A stretch of 64,000 nucleotides of DNA from Trichoplax adhaerens (taxonomy: Eukaryota > Placozoa > Uniplacotomia > Trichoplacea > Trichoplacidae), in NCBI RefSeq assembly GCF_000150275.1, contig NW_002060948.1:4250395-4314394 (forward strand), in the 5' to 3' direction. Below the pieces are notes generated by a model. That model was not told where the DNA came from. It was given only the letters and a program-made list of their open reading frames with translations, and did no database searches. How positions within the stretch are numbered: the stretch's first letter is position 1; each line of letters opens with the position of its first letter. Both the position numbers and the translations under genes were made by a program. This document shows, in pieces, positions 51,701 to 62,200 of the stretch.

Positions 51701-54700
51701 AAATTCTACATACGTTTTCGATAGTAAAATATTGTGTTACTGTCATGGCTGTATTAGTCATTGCTGTATCAGAGACTGTTGAAAGAATGTCGTATGATAC
51801 CGATACAGCATAAATATGATATTTCTACTACGAAAATAGGTATTTAGCCGCAATACAGTTATGGACTCCTGAAATCTCTATGATTGTTATAATTTGCTAG
51901 AGAAATTAGCACTAGTACTTCAGTCCTGGCAATGCGATACAACAATCAATTAGCTGCTTAGGTGTTTCCTTATGATACTTTTATTTCTCAACAGTTCTTT
52001 CGGTTTATAATCGAACATTATCTTAACTACTTCGCATGAACTGTGAAACAACGACACCCAATTTGTACTGCTGATCATGTCCTCATAGTAATCGCAGTAT
52101 CATAGTACTGTACTACATAACATTAATACCGTATACTAAAATCATAATAATGATAGAGTACGCTGTAAAGCCGGTAATAGAGGACTAATTTTTCGCTTTT
52201 TTCAATTTATATTATATGCAAGACAGATGATAATGAAATTGATATGGCCATAGTGAAAAAGAGAAATTTAATTGTGTATTGCCCGGATTTAGTTTGAGTA
52301 ATCATTAAAGTTGGCTGGTTTTATATAGTTCAGATAATTTTGATCTTGTACTAATAGTGAAAGTGAGTCAAAAATACTTGTTTCATTGCTATTTCAAATG
52401 TAACCTGAATATCATGTACATTATACAGCTATATAGCAGTTCTTAACTAAATGAAACAATTTCCATTATGAAGGCAAGGAATGTCCAGCGCAGTTATCGA
52501 TATTGAAGAATGTTCTTAAAATAGATTACCTTAATCATACCGCGTTTGTAATATTATCAAATAGCATTTTACACTCGTATGGTATTGTATGGGAAATAGA
52601 TGTGACTATAGCACGTAGTAGGGAATATGCTTCTACAAGACGATATTTACGAAGTTTACTTAACAAAATGCGTATAGTAATATTCTGCAGTCTTACTCGT
52701 TTCACAGTGAGTTCCACTAAAACCAGATGATGTACAATTACATGAGTAACTGTTAATACCGTCAATGCATTGTCCGCCATTTGTACAGGGAGACGATGAA
52801 CATTCATTAATATTGATATTACAGTGGGTACCAGTATAACCGACCGAACAGCTACAATTGTATCCATTGACCAAATCATTGCATGATCCTTGGATGCATG
52901 GATTACTTACGCATTCATTGATATTACTTTCACAATTGTCATTTGTATAGCCAGCGGCACAGGTACAGTTATAACGGTTAATTAAATCGATGCAAGTTCC
53001 GTTATATTGACATGGATTTGACGAGCATTCAATAATTTCTATTTCACAATCAAATCCAGTATAGCCAGGTAAGCATAAGCAGTCATATTGATCGATTAAA
53101 TCGTTGCATGTGCCATCGTTTAAGCATGGACCACTTTCGCAATCATCGATATTAGTTTGACATTCATCTCCTTCATAACCAGGTATGCAAGTACAGTTAT
53201 AGCCGTCAATTAAATCTTGACATCTTCCACCATTTTGACAAGGACTACTGCTGCATTCATTGATATTGGTTTGACAATCAGTTCCAGTAAACCCAGAAAT
53301 GCAGTTACAGACATATTTGTTAATTTGATTGATACATTCTCCATCGCTTTGACATGGCAACGATAAACATTCATCAATATCTTGGCTACAATATGCTCCA
53401 GTATAACCAGCAATACACTGGCAGTAATAACCATTAATTACATCAGCACACGTAGCATTATTTAGACATGGAGAGGATAAGCATTCGTTAATGTCTTTAG
53501 AGCATAAATGAAAAGAAGCATATTGAGAAATCAAGTTATGTATTACTAAGATCGGACTTACGCAACAAAGATATAAAAATATCAGATTATCAACTAACTT
53601 ATAGTGCACTGATCGCCTGCGAATCCAGCCAGACAGGTGCATGTATAGCCATTAATGCCATCTTTACAAGTTGATAAGTGTGGGCAGGGATTTGAGAAAC
53701 ACTCATCAATATCTATATACAGTAATAAGATTTGAAATTATTTACTTACATTTCTATATATCGTATTAGAGGGAAGGTGAAATATAAAGACAGAATATGG
53801 TTCAGAATATTTTTGGTACCAATTTTTCTTAATTTGACAGAATAAATAAATATTTCAAAAGTAGAGCTAAGTCTTTTATAACTTTACTTGTTCCGCATTG
53901 GGTTTCAGTATATCCTGCTGCATATGTACAGTTATATCTATTGACTAAGTTATCACAGGTTGTATTGTTTAAGCACGGAGTCGATGTACATTCATTGATA
54001 TTTAAATCATTCAACCTGGACGTAAATGTTCTGCTATTTTAGGCTAATACCTCAAATCTCCGTGTGTTACAAGTAGTAAAATACATAAAAAAATACACAA
54101 TTACCTTGATCACAATTTGTTCCTGTATATCCTGACGCACAAGTACATGTGTAAACGTTGAGGCTAACATAAGAACAAGTACCTCCGTTCTGACATGGTG
54201 AAGATAATCGGCATAAATTACCATCTGGTGTGTATGAAAATAATGTTACTCATTTATTATTTTATCCAGTACACAGTAAAAATTAGAATTATATGTCATT
54301 AATTATCTTGATACAATTCATTATATATATAGTTAAGTATTCAGAATTGATGATAGATACCAGTTTCACAATGAGTTCCTGTCCAATCAGAAGGACAATT
54401 GCAAGTGTAACTATTTACACCATCGACACATGTAGAGTAAGCATGTTGACATGGATTCGATACACATTCGTCGATATCTATCATGTAGTTTAATTAGATA
54501 GAGTAGATTAAGGGTAAGTAAATACCTCAAAATACTATCAGCCAGCCTCAAGAATATATTTACGTATAATAGACACTATATTGCAGTCGAGGCTACTTTG
54601 AAAGCTGAATTTAATTAAGTAAAGTTTACTTGTGCTGCAGATCGCTCCTGTATATCCGGCTGCACATGTACAATTATAGTAGAGATGATAGTCGTGGCAT

Positions 54701-57700
54701 GTTGCTCCGTTAAGGCAAGGTATAGAGGTACATTCTGCAAAATCTACAAAAGTATTTTATAAAATTAGACGGAAATTAAGTCTATAAACTATTGCAATTT
54801 CATTAAAATGTAACAGATTGTTCTGTGTTAAAGAACGCTTATTTGTTGATAAATTCTGTAAAATCTTGTTACAATATAATCAGATTATTTATATTCAGCT
54901 TATTATAATAAAAGATGTAACGAATCTAACCTTGATCACAATTGGTTCCTGTATAACCAGGAGCACATGTACAAGAATAAGTAAATACTCCTGTAGCAGT
55001 ACATGTAGCTCCGTTTTTACAAGGTGCACTTATGCGACATTTATTAGCGTCTAAAGAATAAATAAATAAATGTTAATATAGATCCTCGTTACGATAACTT
55101 GTAACAAGTTGTAATTATCGGTTCAGTATTAGTTACACTGTCATAATCAGTTAAGTAACGAATTACCAGTTTCGCAATGTGTACCAGTCCAATCAGAAGG
55201 ACAATTGCATGTATATCCGTTTATTCCATCAACACATGTAGCATGGGTATGCTGACATGGATTCGATGCGCATTCGTCAATGTCTAGCATTAAATAGGTA
55301 ATATCAAGTCGTGTAAGAAATGGTTAAGCTGATCTTAATTATATAAGTTTTACTTGTGGTACAGATAGCTCCAGTATATCCAGCTGCACACGTGCAATTA
55401 TAATAAAGATGGTAATCGTTGCATGTTGCTCCGTTAAGGCAAGGTGTAGAGGCACATTCAGCAACATCTACAAAAGAATTAGATAAAAGTTAGACGATAA
55501 ATTAGGGTAATAAAAGTTACAGCAATTTCATTACAATGTAACAGTTTTTCTTAGCTATAGAACGCTTATTTGTTAACAAAAACTGTATAATCCTATTGCA
55601 ACATAATCAGATTGTTTATATTGATTTTATTATTAAGGATGATATAAAGAAAACAAACCTTGATCGCAATTGGTTCCTGTATAACCAGAAGTACAAGTGC
55701 ATTTATATGTGCTTACTCCTGTGGCAGCACATGTTGCTCCATTTTTACAAGGTGCACTTCTGCGACATTCATTAGCATCTAAAGAATAAATAAATGTTAT
55801 TATAGATTATATTTACGTTCAATTTTAACAAATTGAGTTTATATTGGCTTAGCATTAATCAAACTGTCATACTAAGTTAAATAACAAATTACCAATGTCG
55901 CAATGTGTGCCAGTCCAGTCAGAAGGACACTGGCATGTATATCCATTTATTCCATCAAGACATGTAGCATAGACATGCTGGCATGGACTGGATGCACATT
56001 CATTAATATCTGGTATTAAATTTGCAAATATTAAGTCTTTCAGCTTATATTTAAAAGCAATCGTCTATTGCAATGAGGTGTATTTAAAGTTTGAGAATAA
56101 TGATCGAAACAGGATATTAACATACTTGAACTACAATCTGATCCGGTATAGCCATTAGCACAACTGCATGTATAACTGTTGACACCATCGACACAAGTTC
56201 CACCATTTTGGCAAGTTATACTGGCACAATCATCAATATCTAAGGATGACAGAGATGAAAACGATACATATGTAAGTGTTTTCTTTAATTTTTCCTTAAA
56301 TATTTTTTATAACGAGTTGGATTCAGAATTCTATCGCAAGTGTATTTAAGCCATGGTATATTCTTCTAGAGAAAAATTCTTACGGAATATTTGCAAGCTA
56401 AGTATACTATGAACGATATGTTTCTATCTTTAATTGTGTATATTAAACCGCAATATATATGCAGATCTAATTACATATGTGAATATTTTCACTTTATCTA
56501 ATTAATAACTTTGGTTTCTTACTAGATGCGCAAGTTGATCCAGTAAAGCCAGTTACACATGCACAAGTATAAGTATTGGTTCCAGTATAGGTACATGTGC
56601 CGCTATTTTGACAAGGAGTACTCGATCGACAAAGATTTCCATCTATTTTTGTAGGAATGTAGATGAGACGTTATACTAAGTATGAATTATTGTAAAACAG
56701 CAATTTGTTATTTAATTAATCAAATCATCTAAAGCTTATTGCAGAAATCCATTCTGACAAGGTATGAATTAATTATCCGTAGATAACAGAATCTTACCGG
56801 TTTCACAGTTAGTCCCAGTCCATTCTTTGGGGCAGGTACAGGAATATGAATTGACGTTGTTATTACAAGTTGCATAAACATGTTGGCATGGATTAGATGC
56901 ACACTCGTTAATGTCTATAGTTAAAAAGTAAATATTGTAATTAGTACGTATGAATCCAATTTCTTCCAGAGTCGGCATTTTATTATATGCGTTATAAAAC
57001 AATTATTAGACTACTAGGCGATTAAAGTTACGCGTACATTCTTTATCGTAAGATAATAGTAGAAATCTTATAGTTAGTTTATGATATACCTGTTTGACAG
57101 TTTGTGTCAGTGTAGCCTGTCACGCAGGAACAAGTGTAAGCATTTGCCCCATTATTTGCACATGTGCCACCATTCTGACAGGGGGTACTACGACAACTAT
57201 TTAAATCTAATTAAATTAAAACAAATAGTTCTTTAATAAGTATATAAGAATTCATGAATTTAATGCAGGCATGTATTTCGTTAATATATAGCTAAAACTG
57301 TCTTTTCGAATATCAATTAGGAACAAGGAATACCTTGAAAAAGTGATGGTTCAATTAATGCAAAAATTAAATTATATTTATAGGAACGCTTAAACTCGAA
57401 GTTTACTTGCACTTAGAACTGCGTTTATCTGGTTAAATGTATTTAATATCTTAGATATCGTATTTATTTGAATATTATCAGATTTATAGATGTAACTCGT
57501 GCAAGTAATGGCGTATTCCTACCGGTGTTACAATCTGTCCCAGACCATGTACTTTCACAAGTAACAGAAACCTTTAATGTAAATTCGGATTTATTATCAG
57601 TGATGGGCCGAGAACCAGTCATGGTGATTGTTGATGAAGATCCAGGTGTAACGTAAAATGTGCTTGAAAGTTTGTCAAGTAAGTCGTCAGCACCATCACT

Positions 57701-60278
57701 ATAATCTTTATCCATAGATGTAATATGTACATTGACATAGCCCTAAAGCAAAGATCTTTGTTACTCCAAAACAAATCGATAATCCAAAATAACTTTAAGT
57801 TACATTTTTAAACACTTACTTCGTATCGTTCACTGATTGAACCTTGATAAGGATTATTTACGCCACTATCTGTTAGCGCTTGACTACTTGTGAAAGTTAT
57901 AGTTTCACCGCCATCCCATACTTTAGTAGTTAGAGAACCATAAGTACATGTATCATTGATATTGCCTTTATTACTGCATAAAATGAAGTAATAGTCGCAT
58001 GAAGAGAAAGTATCGCATTTGCCATTATCCCAGTTGCGTTCATTCTTGTTGTAATATTTTTGAAATTCGTAAGTGACGTAAGCATGAACATCAGCTTCAA
58101 CGTACTGTTATTATTTGGAAAGGTGAGAAGAAAATATTAGGTGCTTTTACTTAAATAATCGATAATTACCGATTTTGGCACTAGATACATTTATTTAAAT
58201 CCGTAGTCGATATAAATAACTAAACAAGGAATTATCAGAATTACTATGCTATCTTCAGTAAAGATAGTCTTCATGATCACAATATTGTCAACAGTTCATT
58301 GTTAATGTAAAAGACATAAGCGGAAAAGGAAAAGTATAATCTAGCAATACACAGCCGCCCCTTCTGTTACAAGGCAGTGTTGATCATGGCTGTACTACGT
58401 TTTGAAACTATAAAGTTGAAGGTTAGGCAGTTGGGCATTATGAAAATTACATTGTTAATCTTTAATTTGATGGAAATGTATTGCATTTTTACTACATTAG
58501 TAAAGAAAGGACTACTTGTAAGAATAATTTTAATCTATGATTTGTAATGCAAATTCTCCCGTAGTACTTCAACTTCTAAACTTTAAGCTTTTGACCTATG
58601 AAGTTAAAAATTACTTAATTCTTTTATATTACAATACTGTGGAATTCTAACGTATAATTGTGGGTGTATAATATGTGATATTAATACTGTATTATTAAAA
58701 GCACGTTGTCGTCGATGATGAATTTGAGTGCGAGAAAGGAATTTATTTATCTTAATACATTCTCATCCTAAAATCTGATGAAATTGATGTAGATGTCAAC
58801 ATCGGGTGAAATCATGTTATCTTATTGTATCTGGTATCGTTCTTTGACCAATATCTTGTATGATTGTTACCGTGATGATGAGTGTCATATCGGGCAATTG
58901 AAGCATGAATTTTTATTATCTTTTCTGTAGGCGTGTGATATTATCTTTATCTTAAAAAGTAATCATTCTAAGAAGTGCATTCGAAGACGCCTCAGCGATA
59001 ATCAGTAACAATCGATAATGTATGATATTACTTTAATTTCTAATCTTAATTGAAGTTAGTAGATAGCATGTTTTAAAGCAGCCGTGATTACATAAAGGAA
59101 CTACAACATCTGGTAAGTGCTTATCAATTAAAATTGTGAACGACGTTATGATATACTAAAGGTATATTATCACTTCCAATAAAGATAAAGAGTAAGCTTA
59201 AGTAATTAAAATTTAGAATAGTGATTTTAATCCTTGTAGCGCCGCGTAAATTTTAAGATTCCTTCGGCATTAACTAGCTGAGTAATACTCTAGTTATAAG
59301 TCCTTGGTACTATAAAAAGTAATATTAATCTGTATAATGATTCTACAGTCCTAAGTATCAGGATAATTATCCGGTTCATCTTAGCAGGGTGTTGTTTCTG
59401 GGTTCGATTGATTTTCAAGTAAGAAATTACTATATATTGTTAACATTCGGTATATTTGACGTATTGCATGAGAACTAATTCATCCTCGGATGCGGGAAAT
59501 TCTAGAGGTACTCCGACAAATGTACTAATTGGACTACTTTTACACAAATAATCAATACCTGACCGATATCTGGTAGTCCTTGGCTACTCTTTATTTAAGG
59601 CAAAGTAATGATCCAAAACGACGTAGAATATTATTTGACTTTACGGTCTAACTGAAACAATGTAGATCACGATGGATCTTATTACTGAACGTAACTAAAT
59701 CAAACAGCGCACGTGATGGTGCTTAGACTTCTTAAACAATCATAATTACTTATGATAGCCGATAACTGGCAACTACTAACTGCAACTCTGATGAGTTGAC
59801 TGACTAGAATCGAACCACTACTTTCGACTGTTCTTATCAGGGAGGAGAAGTGATTTACGACGGACCTCCCAGAACGTGATTCGCATAGCGGTTTAATAAA
59901 CCTTTTAAATTTGAAGGCTATATCTATATCGGTTATTCTTATTGTGAGATAAGATAGTGTTTTGTTAATTCTAGCAAATTGAACAAATGTAAGTGAAAAG
60001 AAGTAAGAGAGATCTTACAATCCTATCGATATAATATAGAAAATTTGCCAAAAGTTTTAATTACTTGGCTAACATCAGTTACTGATTAAGGCATTTTATA
60101 ATAAGATAATAGAAGTCGATATATTCTACATGTCAATGAGCTATACTACCTTGGGCTAAAGAAAAATATGTACGTTTTCGTGCACTAGAATGTTCAGTGA
60201 TATTTATTGAATTACCTGTAAATTAAATAAAGCTAAAACACTTATTAATAGCAATAACTTGATATAGAGACGGATCAT
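40516..60278 (-). CDS. Gene B: Notch-ligand-like head joined to a MUC4-like end
   Basis: If read as one gene it has about 40 exons and 3,700 codons: signal peptide (60216-60278), MNNL-like domain (57523-58104), 14 EGF exons, a seven-EGF exon (52697-53494), one EGF, Delta/Jagged EGF1-2 (50682-51113), EGF exons and a nine-EGF exon (47836-48864), a two-EGF exon (47317-47547), three EGF_CA exons (46149-46836), then NIDO, AMOP, VWD, EGF_CA, SEA, transmembrane helix and tail (40516-45960). Phases agree at every junction. I found no alternative signal-peptide exon in 46837-47316 or 51357-52453, the likeliest places for a second gene start. Weak points: one 5' exon has lost its acceptor (53888-54001), and the two long gaps could hide a gene boundary. 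At least two separate genes is the main alternative. Confidence 0.5.
45833..45960 (-). CDS. Gene B NIDO first exon
   Basis: A 128-nt exon, phase 1 in and phase 0 out. It reads [20 protein letters not shown], the conserved NIDO start, and joins the next exon as [16 protein letters not shown]. Without it the NIDO domain would lack its first strands, so the ATG at 45738 is not the true start. It takes its first codon base from the EGF exon ending at 46149, which fuses the NIDO domain to upstream EGF exons. Confidence 0.85.
46149..46836 (-). CDS. Gene B three EGF_CA exons before NIDO
   Basis: Exons 46714-46836, 46441-46563 and 46149-46271, each 123 nt and phase 1-1. They read [24 protein letters not shown] and [12 protein letters not shown] and end GNG-x-x-C. 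This is the longer EGF_CA type seen in the big last exon, not the Notch/Jagged type of 47.3 kb and above, so they belong with the MUC4-like end. Confidence 0.85.
46837..47316. other. Longest gap between Jagged-type and MUC4-type exons
   Basis: If gene B is two genes, the boundary should be here. I checked minus-strand ATGs at about 46900-46905, 47210-47250 and found only short frames with no hydrophobic signal sequence. Nothing else is recognised. Confidence 0.4.
47317..49223 (-). CDS. Gene B two-, nine- and two-EGF exons
   Basis: Exons 48996-49223 (two EGFs), 47836-48864 (1,029 nt, nine EGFs) and 47317-47547 (two EGFs, the second ending [11 protein letters not shown]). They match gene A exons 11916-13055 and 11372-11602 in order and class, with enough divergence to be an older duplication than the 54-60 kb copy. 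The two-EGF exon 48996-49223 looks like an extra copy of the start of the nine-EGF exon. All ends are phase 1. Confidence 0.87.
49341..50506 (-). CDS. Gene B five single-EGF exons
   Basis: Exons 50390-50506, 50169-50282, 49833-49949, 49566-49679 and 49341-49457, phase 1-1, in the same order and class as gene A 13159-14313 ([33 protein letters not shown]). Donors include GTCAGT at 49340. Cysteines are complete, so these are still under constraint. Confidence 0.85.
50682..51356 (-). CDS. Gene B EGF exon and Delta/Jagged-type EGF1-EGF2 block
   Basis: Exons 51243-51356 ([16 protein letters not shown], ends [10 protein letters not shown]), 51050-51113 ([14 protein letters not shown]), 50873-50934 ([13 protein letters not shown]) and 50682-50753 ([13 protein letters not shown]). 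Lengths (114, 64, 62, 72) and phases equal those of gene A 14473-15149. Two donors are weak (GTGTCA at 50872 and GTTTGA at 50681), so splicing here may be inefficient or my ends slightly off. Confidence 0.75.
51357..52453. other. Long intron or intergenic gap in gene B
   Basis: About 1.1 kb with no EGF exon, no signal-peptide exon and no long frame. It joins the recently duplicated head (right) to the older paralogue (left) and probably contains that junction. Confidence 0.4.
52454..52510 (-). pseudogene. Truncated relic of an EGF exon
   Basis: The minus strand matches the first half of gene A exon 11679-11792 ([15 protein letters not shown]) but with a frameshift after CAG, and similarity stops at about 52454. 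This marks the left edge of the copied gene A segment. Confidence 0.6.
52697..53494 (-). CDS. Gene B seven-EGF exon (copy of gene A ten-EGF exon)
   Basis: A 798-nt exon, phase 1-1, with seven EGFs ([10 protein letters not shown] to [11 protein letters not shown]). It is very close to gene A exon 11916-13055 but lacks three internal EGFs, an in-frame loss in the middle. Its introns also match gene A. It lies 5' of a second multi-EGF exon (47836-48864), so gene B carries two versions of this unit. Confidence 0.87.
53599..53712 (-). CDS. Gene B chimeric EGF exon
   Basis: A 114-nt EGF exon, phase 1-1. Its first half ([27 protein letters not shown]) follows gene A exon 17974-18087, while its last part ([13 protein letters not shown] and the donor intron) follows gene A exon 13159-13275. 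The switch is near 53635. The cysteines are kept, so the product is a sound EGF made by recombination between exons that lie 4.8 kb apart in gene A. Confidence 0.75.
   Translation of the reverse strand: MLMSVSQIPAHTYQLVKMALMAIHAPVWLDSQAISAL
53888..54001 (-). pseudogene. Gene B EGF exon with lost acceptor and lost cysteine
   Basis: This matches gene A exon 18255-18368. The acceptor TTTAG has become TTTAA (54002-54003), and the translation has [13 protein letters not shown] where gene A has [13 protein letters not shown], so one EGF cysteine and the conserved Gly are gone. As a phase 1-1 exon it can be skipped without a frameshift. Confidence 0.7.
54105..57206 (-). CDS. Gene B 12 single-EGF exons (recent copy of gene A)
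   Basis: Exons 57090-57206, 56798-56914, 56523-56642, 56126-56239, 55893-56009, 55659-55778, 55354-55467, 55167-55283, 54931-55050, 54630-54743, 54361-54477 and 54105-54224, all phase 1-1. They match gene A from 21463 down to 18476 almost exactly, introns included, but without the second copy of the three-exon cassette. Within the cassette some intron variants match the 17.5-17.9 kb copy and others the 19.1-20 kb copy. Cysteines are intact in those I read. Confidence 0.85.
57523..58104 (-). CDS. Gene B MNNL-like N-terminal domain exons
   Basis: Exons 57820-58104 (285 nt) and 57523-57742 (220 nt), near-identical to gene A exons 2 and 3 with both reading frames and splice sites intact. It ends in the same [10 protein letters not shown] partial DSL loop. 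The few differences seen are mostly conservative (for example Ala to Thr before CTYG). Confidence 0.75.
59235..60019 (+). mobile_element. Solo LTR, family 2, in intron 1 of gene B
   Basis: A 785-bp insertion absent from the matching intron of gene A (empty site at about 23580). It starts TGTAGCGCCG and ends GATCTTACA. The empty site has one ATCCT; here ATCCT stands on both sides (59230-59234 and 60020-60024), a perfect 5-bp target duplication. It is unrelated to the family 1 LTR. A TTAATAAACC near 59890 could be its poly(A) signal. Insertion postdates the segmental duplication. The element strand is not known. Confidence 0.9.
60216..60278 (-). CDS. Gene B exon 1: signal peptide
   Basis: ATG at 60278, donor GTAATT at 60215, 63 nt, phase 0. 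It encodes [17 protein letters not shown] and a few polar residues, a signal peptide with several substitutions against gene A but the same hydrophobic core. Intron 1 is about 2.1 kb because of the LTR. Confidence 0.8.
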
Positions 60279-60529
60279 TTTTGTCGAAAACTGATTTGAT
60301 ATAATGAACGTTGAAGAGAAGAGACTTCAATGGCTAATTAAATAAAATTGACGCTATGGATTAAATTTTAACCAGGGGCTAAGAGGATTGTAAAGATGAC
60401 AAATAAGGTTTTATTATTGGTTGGGTAATATCTACTGCTGGTAACTTTAAAGTTTAATATACTATTAATTTATCACGCATTTATCTTGGTTTAGGATTAT
60501 GATCAGAATTTAATGGTACAACTTAATAG

Positions 60530-62200
60530 AAACGAAGTAGAAGATCTTACAATGGTTACTATGTATCTTTGAAATAAACATCTTTTGTATCAGGTCGAAA
60601 ATAACTGGATTAAAGCTGTTAGTAAACGATCTAATTAACAATGATGTTGCATTTATTTTCCGGCTTAGTACGGCTAGAACAGGTCAAAAATAATTCACTA
60701 TAGTTACTATTCATGCTTGATATAAGATACAGTAAGCAACTATCGAAAATAATTTAGCAGGATGCAAAGTCGATTTTATAGTTTTTTGCCTATGACAGGC
60801 AAAATATTTTCAAAGTTTAGGATCTTTACTATTTTAATAGAAAAGCTATTAAAGGTTTAATTGCTAGAAGTGTATTATAGTTTTCTTCCTGATACTACCT
60901 GTGATAAAGATTACTACTTTGACTTAATTATTCCCTTGCAATTTCTGCGATAATGACGGGCACTCAATCTTCCGGAGCATCATAATTTCCTCATTGTTAG
61001 GGATAGAAGGAGTGTCTTGAAATATTAATCGAATTTTTTTTTACGATCACTTCCGGAATAGATTACCCCGTCCTTATTAAATAGCTATTAGCCACTTCAT
61101 ACACAAGAAAACTGCAATAATAAGACTAACTGAGATACCTTTTCAGTAATGCCGAATAAAACATCGGAGTTTTAGCGATTTACATTCAGAATATAGGATT
61201 CATAGGTTTCAGTAATACATTTTCATACCTTAAACTGGAATGCCCACAATATCGTAAGACTTAGTAACAGCAACTTAAGTCCTGTTTGTCTCATTTCCCG
61301 AGCTATTTGTAACTGGCTTAAAAGGCTAAAGGTTGGTAGACAAATTATGCTTTTTCTTCTGAGAAAGTGACGCTAATCTTATGCAATACACATCAAAACG
61401 TCAATGATTTATCCTAACATCAGCAGATTTAATGAATCCAGATAGACTAGTAACAGAAACGACGAAATAGATTTAATAACTTTATGAGTTTTACACTAAA
61501 ATCGCTACCTTAAAATTGCTTTCCGACTATTGTATCAGAGTATCGAAAGCTTTCCTAATTATCACAATGCATATAATCCTTTAGGCAATATTGCTTTGTA
61601 TTTAGGTATTAATTACATACTGCGATCTACCATTAATTTGCGTAACAACTCCAGTTGCATAATATTTGTAACAGCTTTAAATCATTAAATCACGATGCCG
61701 CTGGCTAAATTGATTGAAATGCCTACTTCCTTATTTTCTTTGTCAATTAATTATATATGCCCTTGTCTTTCTTTATCATCTACTAATTATATGCATAATA
61801 ATTGCTAATGATTAATTTATGAAATTGGAATATGTTACTTTAAGTTTAATAAAAACTGTTAGAATAATCGCACAATAGATATTAGTAAAAAAACGGAAAC
61901 CATACATAATGCCGAAAGACTTTCTTTTTATGGTTCATGTGGAATTCAAATTGAATGATCTCTTAAATTGCATGGCAATACTTTCAGATACCCCTTGAAA
62001 AAAAAGCTGAATTTGATTTTACATGTTTTAGTTTTCTACACAAATGAAGATTAATACTCTACGGTATGTTTAGAACTAATATATTAGGGCTGGCTGCCCG
62101 CTATTGATATATATGTGCATTGCAGGCATTTTGCAATATGTAGGCAACTTATTAAATTGCAACAATTAGTCAATTATCATAATATCGGAAATGGAATGTT
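60530..62200. repeat. Upstream flank of gene B, copy of 37.1-38.7 kb
   Basis: Matches the flank of the pseudogene in the same orientation, with more divergence than the A/B head copies. No exon is recognised. It should include the gene B promoter. Confidence 0.65.

Larger units (their letters stand above)
53635..60430. repeat. Segmental duplication, copy 2 (gene B head)
   Basis: Direct-orientation copy of about 17.97-23.99 kb. Left of 53635 it continues as a copy of about 13.17 down to 11.75 kb (to 52454), so about 4.8 kb of gene A was skipped. Right of 60430 similarity to gene A ends and similarity to the pseudogene flank begins near 60530. Confidence 0.85.
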
